Shown in pieces: positions 19,152-28,023 of a stretch of 64,000 nucleotides of DNA (position 1 is the first letter of the stretch; every line of letters starts with the position of its first letter). The stretch comes from Paracoccaceae bacterium (GTDB taxonomy: Bacteria > Pseudomonadota > Alphaproteobacteria > Rhodobacterales > Rhodobacteraceae). The notes below the pieces were generated by a model. The model searched no databases, was not told the origin of the DNA, and saw only the letters and a list, made by a program, of their open reading frames with translations. The DNA is taken from positions 310,001 to 374,000 of the forward strand of contig JACKKD010000002.1 of assembly GCA_020637675.1 (NCBI GenBank), read 5' to 3'. A program made the position numbers and the translations under genes.

Positions 19152-19790
19152 ATGTTCATGCAGAATGCCACCACCTTCCGCGCCGCCGAGAAGGTCGCGC
19201 TGTCGCTCACCGGGCTGAACCTCGCGCCCGATGCCTGTGCCCCGGGCCTTCTCGCCGGCAGCCTCGTCGAAACAGAGGCCGGCTGGCGCCCGGTGGAGCG
19301 TCTGATGCGCGGGATGCGCGTGGCCACCTGGGACGGAGGGTTCAGCCCGGTCGCGCGGGTGGAGCGCCAGCACCTGTGGCCCGCGGCCGAGGTCGAGGTG
19401 ATCCATGTGCCGGGCGGCGCTCTCGACACCTGCGCGGAGTTCAGCCTGCTGCCGGGCCAGTGCGTCTTCATCGCTTCGGCAGTGGCCGAGGAGGTCCTCG
19501 GGACTGGTGGCGCATTGGTCCCGGCCGCGGCTCTCGTCGGTCACTTCGGGATCACCCGCCGGCGGCTTTTCCGCCGCGCCGAGGTTCTGACCCTGCGCTT
19601 TGCCTCCGAGGAGATCGTCTATGTCAACTCCGGCGCGCTCATTCACTGCGCGGCGGGGGACGCCGAGGAGCGGCCGGCTTCGGTCCGCCCGGATCACTTC
19701 GAGATACTCGGCGAGGACCGGGCGCAGTCGATGCTGGCGCTGATCGCTACGGGCGCGATGACCACCGCCGGCATTGCGCGGGCCGCCTGA
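19152..19790 (+). CDS. Hint-domain protein lacking the usual catalytic cysteine
   Basis: A 212-residue protein with a Hint (Hedgehog/intein) module of the type common in Rhodobacterales. The fold is recognised from LLAGSLVETEAGWRPVERL followed by GMRVATWDGGFSPVARVERQ, and by the later beta-strands LLPGQCVFIAS and RFASEEIVYVN. In active Hint modules a cysteine begins this block (C-x3-G-T). Here the equivalent residue appears to be glycine in PGLLAGS, so self-splicing or cleavage is doubtful. No signal peptide was seen. Start at 19152 with AAAGGA 8 bases upstream. Function unknown. Confidence 0.72.
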   Translation: MFMQNATTFRAAEKVALSLTGLNLAPDACAPGLLAGSLVETEAGWRPVERLMRGMRVATWDGGFSPVARVERQHLWPAAEVEVIHVPGGALDTCAEFSLLPGQCVFIASAVAEEVLGTGGALVPAAALVGHFGITRRRLFRRAEVLTLRFASEEIVYVNSGALIHCAAGDAEERPASVRPDHFEILGEDRAQSMLALIATGAMTTAGIARAA

Positions 19791-19846
19791 TAGCCTGTGG
19801 CCGGGAAGTCCGGCGGGGGCCGGCAGACTCCCGCCCGCGCCGCCCG

Positions 19847-20221
19847 TCATGGCCGGCGGCTTCGAAAGACGGCGGCGGGGGTTTCTTCGCCGCGACCGGC
19901 GAATCCGCCGAGGATTCGGGCCTCGATTTCGCCGCATGACGGGATAACGGCGCCGGCCGGGGGCGCGGCGCAGAGATTGGCAGGCTCGGGCGCCGATTCC
20001 TCGTCGCGGAGCAGGCGAGCCATCCGGTGCGCGCGATCCTCCAGCAGCCCGAGCTGGCGGTCGAGCCGGTCGATGCAGATACGCTCGATGGCGGACCCCT
20101 CGCCCAGCCACAGGAGCGAGCCGCGCAGATTGCCGAGCGTCAGGATCACATCCTCCACCAGGAAGGACTCAAATGCGGCCCGCACGGCATCCTCCGCCGG
20201 GACCGGTGCCGGTCGTGTCAT
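19847..20221 (-). CDS. Small hypothetical protein
   Basis: A 124-residue protein that I do not recognise. The central part is helical and charged (AFESFLVEDVILTLGNLRGSL then IERICIDRLDRQLGLLEDRA), suggesting a small alpha-helical or coiled-coil protein; no membrane segment or signal peptide is seen. The ATG at 20221 has an AAGGGG stretch upstream; an in-frame ATG at 20236 would add five residues. It lies convergent to the Hint gene and 86 bp downstream of the pyruvate carboxylase stop, on the same strand as the latter. Confidence 0.6.
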   Translation of the reverse strand: MTRPAPVPAEDAVRAAFESFLVEDVILTLGNLRGSLLWLGEGSAIERICIDRLDRQLGLLEDRAHRMARLLRDEESAPEPANLCAAPPAGAVIPSCGEIEARILGGFAGRGEETPAAVFRSRRP

Positions 20222-20307
20222 GGACCACCCCTTCATTTCCCCGGGGCGAGGCTAGTCACCGGCGCGCTAACAAACCGCGAATCCGGGCCCCGGCACGCGG
20301 TCAGGGA

Positions 20308-23300
20308 TCATTCCAATTCGATCAAGAGGTCCTTGGCGTCGATCTGGCTGCCGGCGTGGACGTGGATCGCCTTCACGGTCGCGGGCCGGTCGGCATGAAG
20401 GCCGGTTTCCATCTTCATCGCCTCGATGGTGAGGAGAAGGTCGCCAGCGTGGACTTTCTGCCCCGGCGTCACGGCGACAGAGGCGACCGAGCCCGGCATC
20501 GGCGCACCGATGTGATGCGGATTGCCCTCTGCGGCCTTCGGCCGCGCGGCGGTCTGGGCCTTCGCCAGGCGGTTCGGTATGCGGATGACGCGGGGCTGGC
20601 CGTTCAGTTCGAAGAAGACCTTCACCTCGCCCTGGTCGTCGGTCTCGCCGACGGCCTGGAGCCGGATTTCCAGCGTCTTGCCGGGGTCGATCTCGGCCGA
20701 GATCTCCTCGCCAGGCTCCATGCCGTAGAAGAAGGTCTTCGTCGGCAGGGTGCGCACCGGGCCGTAGATGCGGTGCCGGCCCATGTAGTCGAGGAAGACC
20801 TTGGGATACATGAGATAGCCGTTCAGGTCCTCGTCGTCGATCCTGAAGCCCATGAGGTCCTTCGAGACCTGGGCGCGCGTCGCTTCCAGATCGACGGGCG
20901 GCAGGTGCTTGCCGGGCCGTTCGGTGTTCGGCTTCTCGCCCTTCAGCACCTTCGCCACGATGGCCTCGGGGAAACCGCCAGGCGGCTGGCCGAGATTTCC
21001 CTTCAGCATGTCCGCCACGGATTCGGGGAAGGCGACGTCGACCGCGGGGTCCTCCACCTCGGCACGCGTCAGCCCTTGCGCCACCATCATCAGCGCCATG
21101 TCGCCGACGACCTTCGACGAGGGCGTGACCTTGACGATGTCGCCGAACATCCGGTTGGCGTCGGCATAGGCCTGCGCCACCTCGTGCCAGCGGTCCTCGA
21201 GACCCAGCGAGCGGGCCTGCGCCTTGAGGTTGGTGAACTGGCCGCCCGGCATCTCGTGCAGGTAGACCTCTGACGCCGGTGCCTCGAGCCCGGACTCGAA
21301 GGCGCGGTACTGGTGGCGCACGCCTTCCCAGTAGTTCGAGATCTGGCGGATGGCCGCGATGTCGAGCCCGGTATCCCGCTCAGTGTGGGCGAGCGCCTCG
21401 ACGACGGAGCCGAGGCAGGGCTGCGAGGTTCCGCCCGAGAAGGCGTCCATCGCGGCATCGACGGCGGCGACGCCCGCATCGGCGGCGGCGAGGATCGTCG
21501 CGCCGGCGATGCCGGAGGTGTCATGGGTGTGGAAGTGGATCGGCAGGCCCACCTCTTCCTTCAGCGCCCTGAAGAGGACCCGGGCCGCAGCCGGTTTCAG
21601 CAGCCCCGCCATGTCCTTCAGCCCGAGTACGTGGGCGCCCGCCTGGCGCAGGGACTTGCCCATGCTCACATAGTACTTGAGGTCGTATTTCGCCCGGTCG
21701 GGATTCAGGATGTCGCCGGTGTAGCAGATTGCGGCCTCGCAGACCTTGTTCTGGTCGATCACCGCGTCCATGGCGACGCGCATGTTCTCGACCCAGTTCA
21801 GGCTGTCGAAGACGCGGAACACGTCGATGCCCGTGGTCGCCGCCTGTCGGACGAACTCGCGCACGACGTTGTCGGGATAGTTGGTGTAGCCCACGCCGTT
21901 CGAGGCGCGCAGAAGCATCTGCGTCATCAGGTTCGGCATCGCCCGGCGCAGGTCGCGCAGGCGCTGCCAGGGGCATTCCTGCAGGAAGCGGTAGGCGACG
22001 TCGAAGGTCGCGCCGCCCCAGCACTCGACGCTGAAGAGCTGCGGCAGGTTCGCCGCGTAGGCCGGCGCGACCCGGATCATGTCGATCGAGCGCATCCGCG
22101 TCGCCAGGAGCGACTGGTGGCCGTCGCGCATCGTCGTGTCGGTCAGGAGGAGCTTCTTCTGCGCCGCCATCCAGTCCGCCACCGCCTGCGGGCCCTTCTC
22201 TTCCAGAAGGTTCCGCGTGCCGGGGGCGGGCGCCGCGCGGAGCGCCGGCGGCTTCGGCGCGCGCGCCTCGGCCGGCGGCTTCGGCCGCCCGGCGGTCTCC
22301 GGGTGGCCGTTCACGGTGATGTCGGCGATGTAGGTCAGGATCTTCGTCGCCCGGTCGCGGCGCTTGCGGAAGGCGAAGAGGTCGGGCGTCGTGTCGATGA
22401 ATTTCGTCGTGTAGGTGTTGCCGAGGAAGGTCGGGTGCTTCAAGAGGTTGATCACGAAGTCGATGTTGGTGGAGACGCCGCGGATGCGGAACTCCCTCAG
22501 CGCCCTGTCCATCCGCGCGATCGCCTGCCCGGGCGTCGGCGCCCAGGCCGTGACCTTGACGAGAAGCGAGTCGTAGTAGCGGGTGATCACGCCCCCCGCA
22601 TAGGCGGTGCCGCCGTCGAGCCGGATGCCCATCCCGGTGGCCGACCGGTAGGCGGTTATCCGGCCGTAATCGGGGATGAAGCTGTTCTGCGGGTCTTCGG
22701 TGGTGACCCGGCACTGGAGGGCGTGGCCGCGCAGATGGATGTCGTCCTGATCGGCCACGCCCGTGGCTTCGGCGAGTGTCCGGCCCTCGGCGATCTTGAT
22801 CTGGGCCTGGACGATGTCGATACCCGTCACCTCCTCGGTCACGGTATGCTCGACCTGGACGCGGGGGTTCACCTCGATGAAGTAGAAGGCCCCGGTGTCC
22901 ATATCCATCAGGAACTCGACCGTGCCCGCGCATTCGTAGCCGACATGGGCGCAGATGCGCCGGCCGAGTTCGCAGATCTCGGCGCGCTGGGCGTCCGAAA
23001 GGTAGGGCGCCGGCGCGCGCTCGACAACCTTCTGGTTGCGTCGCTGAACGGTGCAGTCGCGTTCGTAGAGGTGGTAGATCGACCCGTGCTTGTCGCCGAG
23101 GATCTGCACCTCGACATGGCGGGCGCGCAGGATCATCTTCTCGAGGTAACCCTCGCCGTTGCCGAACGCGGCCTCGGCCTCGCGCCGTCCCTCGCGGACC
23201 TTCTCGACAACCTCGTCCGGCCCGTTGATCGGTCGCATGCCCCGGCCGCCGCCGCCCCAGGACGCCTTGAGCATCAGGGGGTAGCCGATGGCCGCCGCAT

Positions 23301-23748
23301 CGCGCTTGATCGCGTCGAAATCGTCGCCGAGCACTTCGGTCGCCGGGATCACCGGCACGCCGGCCGCGATAGCCACGCGCCGGGCGCTCGCCTTGTCGCC
23401 GAGCGCGCGCATCGTCGCCGCCCTGGGGCCGATGAAGGTGATGCCGGCCGCGTCGCAGGCCTCGACGAAGTCGGGGTTTTCGCTCAAAAGCCCGTAGCCC
23501 GGGTGGATCGCGTCCGCGCCGCACTCCCTGGCCACGCGGATGATCTCGGGGATGGAGAGATAGGCCTGGACCGGACCCAGCCCCGCGCCGATCCGGTAGG
23601 CCTCGTCCGCCTTGAACCGGTGGAGGCTCAGCTTGTCTTCCTCGGCATAGACCGCGACGGTCCGCTTGCCGAGTTCGGTCGCCGCCCGCATCACGCGGAT
23701 TGCGATTTCGCCCCGGTTCGCCACGAGAATCTTGCGGAAATCGGCCAT
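20308..23748 (-). CDS. pyc: Pyruvate carboxylase
   Basis: A 1146-residue biotin enzyme that carboxylates pyruvate to oxaloacetate, refilling the TCA cycle. Domains in order: biotin carboxylase (about 1-460; ATP loop KASWGGGGRGM, EVNPRVQVEHTVTEE), carboxyltransferase (about 540-820; LTDTTMRDGHQSLLATRMR, metal-site HFHTHDT), allosteric/PC domain, and the C-terminal biotinyl domain. The biotin-attachment lysine is K1112 in EAMKMET. The full family length is retained. The ATG at 23748 has GGAGGGA just upstream. It is probably monocistronic, with a small unknown gene downstream. Confidence 0.97.
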   Translation of the reverse strand: MADFRKILVANRGEIAIRVMRAATELGKRTVAVYAEEDKLSLHRFKADEAYRIGAGLGPVQAYLSIPEIIRVARECGADAIHPGYGLLSENPDFVEACDAAGITFIGPRAATMRALGDKASARRVAIAAGVPVIPATEVLGDDFDAIKRDAAAIGYPLMLKASWGGGGRGMRPINGPDEVVEKVREGRREAEAAFGNGEGYLEKMILRARHVEVQILGDKHGSIYHLYERDCTVQRRNQKVVERAPAPYLSDAQRAEICELGRRICAHVGYECAGTVEFLMDMDTGAFYFIEVNPRVQVEHTVTEEVTGIDIVQAQIKIAEGRTLAEATGVADQDDIHLRGHALQCRVTTEDPQNSFIPDYGRITAYRSATGMGIRLDGGTAYAGGVITRYYDSLLVKVTAWAPTPGQAIARMDRALREFRIRGVSTNIDFVINLLKHPTFLGNTYTTKFIDTTPDLFAFRKRRDRATKILTYIADITVNGHPETAGRPKPPAEARAPKPPALRAAPAPGTRNLLEEKGPQAVADWMAAQKKLLLTDTTMRDGHQSLLATRMRSIDMIRVAPAYAANLPQLFSVECWGGATFDVAYRFLQECPWQRLRDLRRAMPNLMTQMLLRASNGVGYTNYPDNVVREFVRQAATTGIDVFRVFDSLNWVENMRVAMDAVIDQNKVCEAAICYTGDILNPDRAKYDLKYYVSMGKSLRQAGAHVLGLKDMAGLLKPAAARVLFRALKEEVGLPIHFHTHDTSGIAGATILAAADAGVAAVDAAMDAFSGGTSQPCLGSVVEALAHTERDTGLDIAAIRQISNYWEGVRHQYRAFESGLEAPASEVYLHEMPGGQFTNLKAQARSLGLEDRWHEVAQAYADANRMFGDIVKVTPSSKVVGDMALMMVAQGLTRAEVEDPAVDVAFPESVADMLKGNLGQPPGGFPEAIVAKVLKGEKPNTERPGKHLPPVDLEATRAQVSKDLMGFRIDDEDLNGYLMYPKVFLDYMGRHRIYGPVRTLPTKTFFYGMEPGEEISAEIDPGKTLEIRLQAVGETDDQGEVKVFFELNGQPRVIRIPNRLAKAQTAARPKAAEGNPHHIGAPMPGSVASVAVTPGQKVHAGDLLLTIEAMKMETGLHADRPATVKAIHVHAGSQIDAKDLLIELE

Positions 23749-23935
23749 AGGTCCCTCCACGGTCGCACGCCCGTCGCACGGGCGGGCACAATAGGCACGC
23801 CGCAGCGCGGCGCAATCCCCCGAATCCGCCCCCGGTCAGATTTCGGTAACGTTGCGTTCTGCATATGCCCCGGTCGGGCCGGCGCAGGCACAGGGGCGAA
23901 GTGTGGGGGCAGAATGCGACATGCGCGTCCGACGG

Positions 23936-25075
23936 TCAGCCCGCCGGCAGCAGGCAAGCCGCAAGGTCGGCGAGCCGACGGGCGCCGATCTGTCCCATGT
24001 TCGCGGCCATGTCCTTGGCAAGAATGTCGATGAGATGCGCCGGCCCCGCCGCGCCGAGTGCGCCGAGCGCGTAGTGCCAGGCACGGCCGAGCATGACGAA
24101 ATCGGCCCCGAGGGCAACGGCGCGCAGGATGTCGAGCCCGCCCTCGATCCCGCTGTCGAAGATGACCGGCAGCGTCGTTGCCGCGCGGACGGCGGGCAGC
24201 GCCTCGATCGTCGCCGGCGCGGCGTCGAACTGCCGGCCCGCATGGTTCGAGACCCAGATCGCGTCCGCGCCCTCGTCCTGCAGGCGGGCGGCGTCATCCG
24301 GGCGCAGGACGCCCTTGATGACCAACGGCCCCTGCCACGCGTCGCGCAGCGCCTTGACATAGTCCCAGTCGGGCGATGTCCGGAGAAGGTAGCCGACATG
24401 GGCGGTGGAGGAGGTCTTGACCGACGTGTCGGCGTAGCTGTCCATCAGCCGCATGCGCGGCATCCCCATCCCGAGCGTGCCAAGCCCCCAGGCGGGCCGC
24501 AGCATCACCTGCGCAAGGAGGCGCGGGGTGAGCTTCGGCGGCTGGGTCAGGCCGGATCGCGTCTGCCGTTCGCGGCGGCTCGCCACCGGGACGTCCACGG
24601 TGAGGATGAGAGCGGAAAAGCCCGCATCCTTCGCCCGTCTCAGCATGTCCTTGCGGATATCCGGATCGCGCGGCGGATACATCTGGAACCAGCCATGCTT
24701 TCCGAGGACCGGGGCCACGAACTCCGGTGTCTGGCTCGCCACGGTGGAGAGCGCATAGGGCAGGCCGGCCTTGTTCGCCGCAGCCGCGACAAGCCGTTCG
24801 GCATCCGGCCAGATCAGGCCCGACATCCCCACGGGCGAAACGCCGAAGGGCAGGGGAAAGGTCTGGCCGAAGAGCGTGGTGGACAGGTCGGGCGTGAACT
24901 CGCCGTGCAGGATCGAGGGGCGGAACAGGACCGCGTCCAGTTTCGCACGGTTGCGCCGCTGCGTCGCCTCCGTCCCGGTGGCGCTGTCGAGGTATTCCCA
25001 GACGAAAAGCGGGATGCGCGACCGCGCGCGGGCCTTAAGGTCTGAAATCGCCGGGTAACGCTGATGCAGGTCCAT
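23936..25075 (-). CDS. lldD: FMN-dependent alpha-hydroxy-acid (L-lactate) dehydrogenase
   Basis: A 379-residue flavoenzyme of the glycolate oxidase/L-lactate dehydrogenase family, which oxidises L-lactate (or a related 2-hydroxy acid) to the keto acid and passes electrons to the quinone pool. The N-terminus shows FVWEYLDSATGTEATQRRN. FMN-site segments follow: TVDVPVASRRERQ, VIKGVLRPDDA, and the catalytic histidine-arginine motif VSNHAGRQFD. The ending GADFVMLGRAWHYALGALG is typical. The ATG at 25075 is preferred; an in-frame TTG at 25093 is possible. It is divergent from the helicase gene. LldD is the best guess, but substrate assignment in this family is uncertain. Confidence 0.85.
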   Translation of the reverse strand: MDLHQRYPAISDLKARARSRIPLFVWEYLDSATGTEATQRRNRAKLDAVLFRPSILHGEFTPDLSTTLFGQTFPLPFGVSPVGMSGLIWPDAERLVAAAANKAGLPYALSTVASQTPEFVAPVLGKHGWFQMYPPRDPDIRKDMLRRAKDAGFSALILTVDVPVASRRERQTRSGLTQPPKLTPRLLAQVMLRPAWGLGTLGMGMPRMRLMDSYADTSVKTSSTAHVGYLLRTSPDWDYVKALRDAWQGPLVIKGVLRPDDAARLQDEGADAIWVSNHAGRQFDAAPATIEALPAVRAATTLPVIFDSGIEGGLDILRAVALGADFVMLGRAWHYALGALGAAGPAHLIDILAKDMAANMGQIGARRLADLAACLLPAG

Positions 25076-25179
25076 GTCCCGCCTTGTCGACAAGGCCCGA
25101 CTGCTTGTCCAGCACGAGGGAGGGAACAGAGTGTGAACTCGACTTTAATTCGCCACGCGATGCGGCTAGATTGCCACCC

Positions 25180-27540
25180 ATGACCCGTTTCGACGAAGCC
25201 GACGCCTTCGAAGGCGCATCCCTCTCCGCCCGCGCGTTGGCGGCGCGGCCCGCGCCCTATCTCGACGGGCTGAACCCCGCCCAAAGGCAGGCGGTCGAGG
25301 CGCTGGAAGGGCCGGTGTTGATGCTGGCGGGGGCGGGGACGGGAAAGACCCGGGCGCTCACCGCGCGGATCGCGCATCTTCTGGCAAGGGGCATGGCGCG
25401 GCCGAACGAGATTCTCGCCGTGACCTTCACCAACAAGGCCGCGCGCGAGATGAAGGAGAGGGTCGGTCGGCTGATCGGCGGGCCAGTCGAGGGGCTGCCG
25501 TGGATGGGCACCTTCCATTCCCTCTGCGTGAAGATATTGCGGCGGCACGCGGAGCTTGTCGGCCTCAAATCGAACTTCACCATCCTCGACACCGACGACC
25601 AGATTAGGCTGATGAAGCAGGTCATCGCGGCGGCGAATATCGACGAAAAGCGCTGGCCCGCCCGACAACTCGCCGGGCTTATCGACCACTGGAAGAATCG
25701 CGCATGGGGGCCGGAACAGGTGCCGGCCTCGGAGGCCAGCCATTTCAACAACATGGGGACGGAACTTTACGCCGCCTACCAGCAGCGGCTGCTGGCGCTG
25801 AACGCCTGCGATTTCGGCGACCTCCTTCTCCATGTCGTGACGATCTTCCAGAAACACGCCGACGTGCTGGAGCAGTATCAACGCTGGTTCAAGTACATCC
25901 TCGTCGACGAATATCAGGACACCAACGTCGCCCAGTATCTCTGGCTGCGTCTCCTGGCCGCCAGACACCGCAACATCTGCTGCGTCGGTGACGACGACCA
26001 GTCGATCTACGGCTGGCGCGGGGCCGAGGTCGGCAACATCCTGCGCTTCGAGAAGGACTTTCCCGGCGCTCAGGTGATCCGGCTGGAACAGAACTACCGC
26101 TCCACCGAACACATCCTCGCCGCCGCCTCGCGCCTGATATCGGTCAATGCCGGGCGGCTCGGCAAGACGCTCTGGACCGAGGCGACGGGCGGCGAGAAGG
26201 TCCGCCTCATCGGCCATTGGGACGGCGAGGAGGAGGCACGCTGGATCGGGGAGGAGGCCGAGGCGATCCAGCGCGGCACGCGGGGTATGGAGCCGCGCAG
26301 CCTGGACGATCAGGCCATCCTCGTCCGCGCCAGCCACCAGATGCGCGCCTTCGAGGACCGCTTCCTGACCATCGGCCTGCCCTATCGGGTAGTCGGCGGC
26401 CCGCGATTCTATGAGCGGATGGAGATTCGCGACGCGATGGCTTATTTCCGCCTCGCCGTCTCGCCCGAGGACGATCTGGCGTTCGAGCGGGTGGTCAACA
26501 CGCCGAAACGGGGCCTTGGCGACAAGGCGGTGCAGACCATACAGCGCCAGGCACGCGAGGACGGGGTGAGCCTTCTGGAAGGCGCGCGGTATTGCGTCGC
26601 CTCGGGCCGGATCGGCGGCAAGGGCGGCGGCGCGCTGCGCGTCCTCGTGGAGGCGGTCGATCGCTGGCACAAGGCGGCGCAGGTGCCCGACCATGATCAC
26701 GTCCGGCTGGCCGAGACGATCCTCGACGAATCCGGCTACACCGGGATGTGGCAGGCCGACAAGACGCCCGAGGCGCCGGGGCGGCTCGAAAACCTCAAGG
26801 AACTCGTCAAGGCGCTGGAATCCTTCGACAACCTGCAGGGCTTCCTCGAGCATGTGGCGCTGATCATGGACAATGACAGCGAGGACGCGGAGGAGAAGAT
26901 CACCATCATGACGCTTCATGCCGCCAAGGGGCTGGAGTTTCCGGTGGTCTTCCTGCCCGGCTGGGAGGACGGGCTTTTCCCCTCGCAGCGGTCGATGGAC
27001 GAAAGCGGGCTGAAGGGGCTGGAGGAGGAGCGGCGGCTGGCCTATGTCGGCATCACCCGGGCCGAGGAGCTTTGCACCATCTCCTTCGCCGGCAACCGCC
27101 GCGTCTATGGCCAGTGGCAAAGCCAGATGCCCTCGCGCTTCATCGACGAACTGCCGTCCGATCACGTGGACATCCTGACCCCGCCCGGCCTCTACGGCGG
27201 CGGCTACGGGGCCGCTGCGCAGGGTTTCGGGGCATCGAACATCGAGGACCGCGCCGCGCGCGCCGATGTATACAACTCGCCCGGCTGGAAGCGGATGCAG
27301 GACCGCGCCGGAAGCCGCCCCGTCAGCCAGCCGCGCGAGGCGCGACACGTCGTGATCGACCTCGATGCGGTTCCGGCTTTCGATCCGGGCGACCGCGTCT
27401 TCCACCAGAAGTTCGGCTACGGCACCGTCGAGATGATCGAGGGCGAGAAGCTGCGCGTGGCCTTTGACAAGGCCGGCACGAAACATGTCGTCGCAGGCTA
27501 TGTTGTCGCGGCCGGGGGTGCGGACGACATCCCCTTCTGA
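25180..27540 (+). CDS. uvrD: UvrD/PcrA-type DNA helicase
   Basis: A 786-residue superfamily-1A 3'-5' helicase for nucleotide excision and mismatch repair. Motifs in order: Q motif LNPAQRQAVE, Walker A GAGTGKT (residues 51-57), Ia VTFTNKAAREM, II VDEYQDTN, III GDDDQSIYGWRGAE, IV RLEQNYRSTEHIL, V TIMTLHAAKGLEFPVVFLPG and VI EERRLAYVGITRAEE. The C-terminal tail (FHQKFGYGTVEMIEGEKLRV) is the RNA-polymerase-interacting Tudor-like domain of PcrA/UvrD. The ATG at 25180 starts a slightly long N-terminus rich in alanine. The gene is divergent from lldD and ends before the hairpin array. Confidence 0.95.
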   Translation: MTRFDEADAFEGASLSARALAARPAPYLDGLNPAQRQAVEALEGPVLMLAGAGTGKTRALTARIAHLLARGMARPNEILAVTFTNKAAREMKERVGRLIGGPVEGLPWMGTFHSLCVKILRRHAELVGLKSNFTILDTDDQIRLMKQVIAAANIDEKRWPARQLAGLIDHWKNRAWGPEQVPASEASHFNNMGTELYAAYQQRLLALNACDFGDLLLHVVTIFQKHADVLEQYQRWFKYILVDEYQDTNVAQYLWLRLLAARHRNICCVGDDDQSIYGWRGAEVGNILRFEKDFPGAQVIRLEQNYRSTEHILAAASRLISVNAGRLGKTLWTEATGGEKVRLIGHWDGEEEARWIGEEAEAIQRGTRGMEPRSLDDQAILVRASHQMRAFEDRFLTIGLPYRVVGGPRFYERMEIRDAMAYFRLAVSPEDDLAFERVVNTPKRGLGDKAVQTIQRQAREDGVSLLEGARYCVASGRIGGKGGGALRVLVEAVDRWHKAAQVPDHDHVRLAETILDESGYTGMWQADKTPEAPGRLENLKELVKALESFDNLQGFLEHVALIMDNDSEDAEEKITIMTLHAAKGLEFPVVFLPGWEDGLFPSQRSMDESGLKGLEEERRLAYVGITRAEELCTISFAGNRRVYGQWQSQMPSRFIDELPSDHVDILTPPGLYGGGYGAAAQGFGASNIEDRAARADVYNSPGWKRMQDRAGSRPVSQPREARHVVIDLDAVPAFDPGDRVFHQKFGYGTVEMIEGEKLRVAFDKAGTKHVVAGYVVAAGGADDIPF

Positions 27541-27651
27541 TCTTTCGCTAGAGGATGGAGCTTCCGCCGCCGGCGCCCAGGCCGGCGCGCCTCGGCAGCA
27601 AGCGGGCTGCATGGATTGGTCCTGCACCGGACCCGCCTTCGCTCACGCAAG

Positions 27652-27687
27652 AAAAAAGCGGCGCCCCGGGAGGAGGGACGCCGCTTT
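27652..27687 (-). terminator. Last hairpin of the array, acting as intrinsic terminator
   Basis: On the minus strand the 9-bp stem AAAGCGGCG (27687-27679) pairs with CGCCGCTTT (27663-27655), and the transcript then continues the T-run to six T residues (27657-27652). The loop carries CCTCCTCCC like the other seven units. The last small RNA and the transcription terminator of the ccaF1 operon are therefore the same structure. Confidence 0.85.
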
Positions 27688-28010
27688 CGGTCTTTCGCGG
27701 CCCCAGGGAGGAGGGGGGAGCCTGCGAAACCGGTTCGAAGACCGGCGGCATCCCAGGGAGGAGGAGGGGATGCCGCCGACTTCACACAGCGGCCCGAGGG
27801 AGGAGGAGGGGCCGCCGATCGTTGGTGAAGATGCGGCGGTGGCAGGGAGGAGGAGGCCACCGCCGCACTTCACTACGCCAGACCCGAGGGAGGAGGAGAC
27901 GGGTCCGTCGCGTCTACATGGGCCTTTCGGCCCGATCTGGCGCGGCGGCACCAGGGAGGAGGAAGGTGCCGCCGCGGATTTCCGGGGTCCGAGGGAGGAG
28001 GAGGACCCCA
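27655..28010 (-). ncRNA. Tandem array of eight CcsR/cuckoo-type hairpin RNAs
   Basis: Read on the minus strand, the 355 bp after the DUF1127 stop codon hold eight consecutive hairpins. Each shows CCTCCTCCC in its loop. On the plus strand the motif GGGAGGAGG lies at 27668-27676, 27706-27714, 27756-27764, 27798-27806, 27845-27853, 27888-27896, 27954-27962 and 27993-28001. The flanking stems (6-12 bp) all differ in sequence yet pair: for example CGGCGGCATCCC (27743-27754) with GGGATGCCGCCG (27767-27778), GCGGCGGTGGC (27833-27843) with GCCACCGCCGC (27856-27866), and CGCGGCGGCACC (27941-27952) with GGTGCCGCCGCG (27965-27976). This matches the CcsR (cuckoo) small RNAs, which I recall as four copies in Rhodobacter sphaeroides, co-transcribed with ccaF1 and induced by stress sigma factors. 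The loop mimics the anti-Shine-Dalgarno sequence and can pair with AGGAGG-type sites. Confidence 0.9.
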
Positions 28011-28023
28011 GGAAGTAAACTCG

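Noticed and set aside
21313..24033. Very long open frame (over 900 codons) antisense to pyruvate carboxylase
   Set aside because: A shadow frame caused by high GC and biased third positions of pyc; its composition is unlike a real protein.
24814..27627. Long open frame antisense to uvrD
   Set aside because: Another GC-driven shadow; the helicase motifs on the plus strand are complete.
27655..28010. CRISPR-like regular repeats
   Set aside because: The constant part is only 9 bp, spacing varies, and each repeat is the loop of its own hairpin. No cas genes are nearby.
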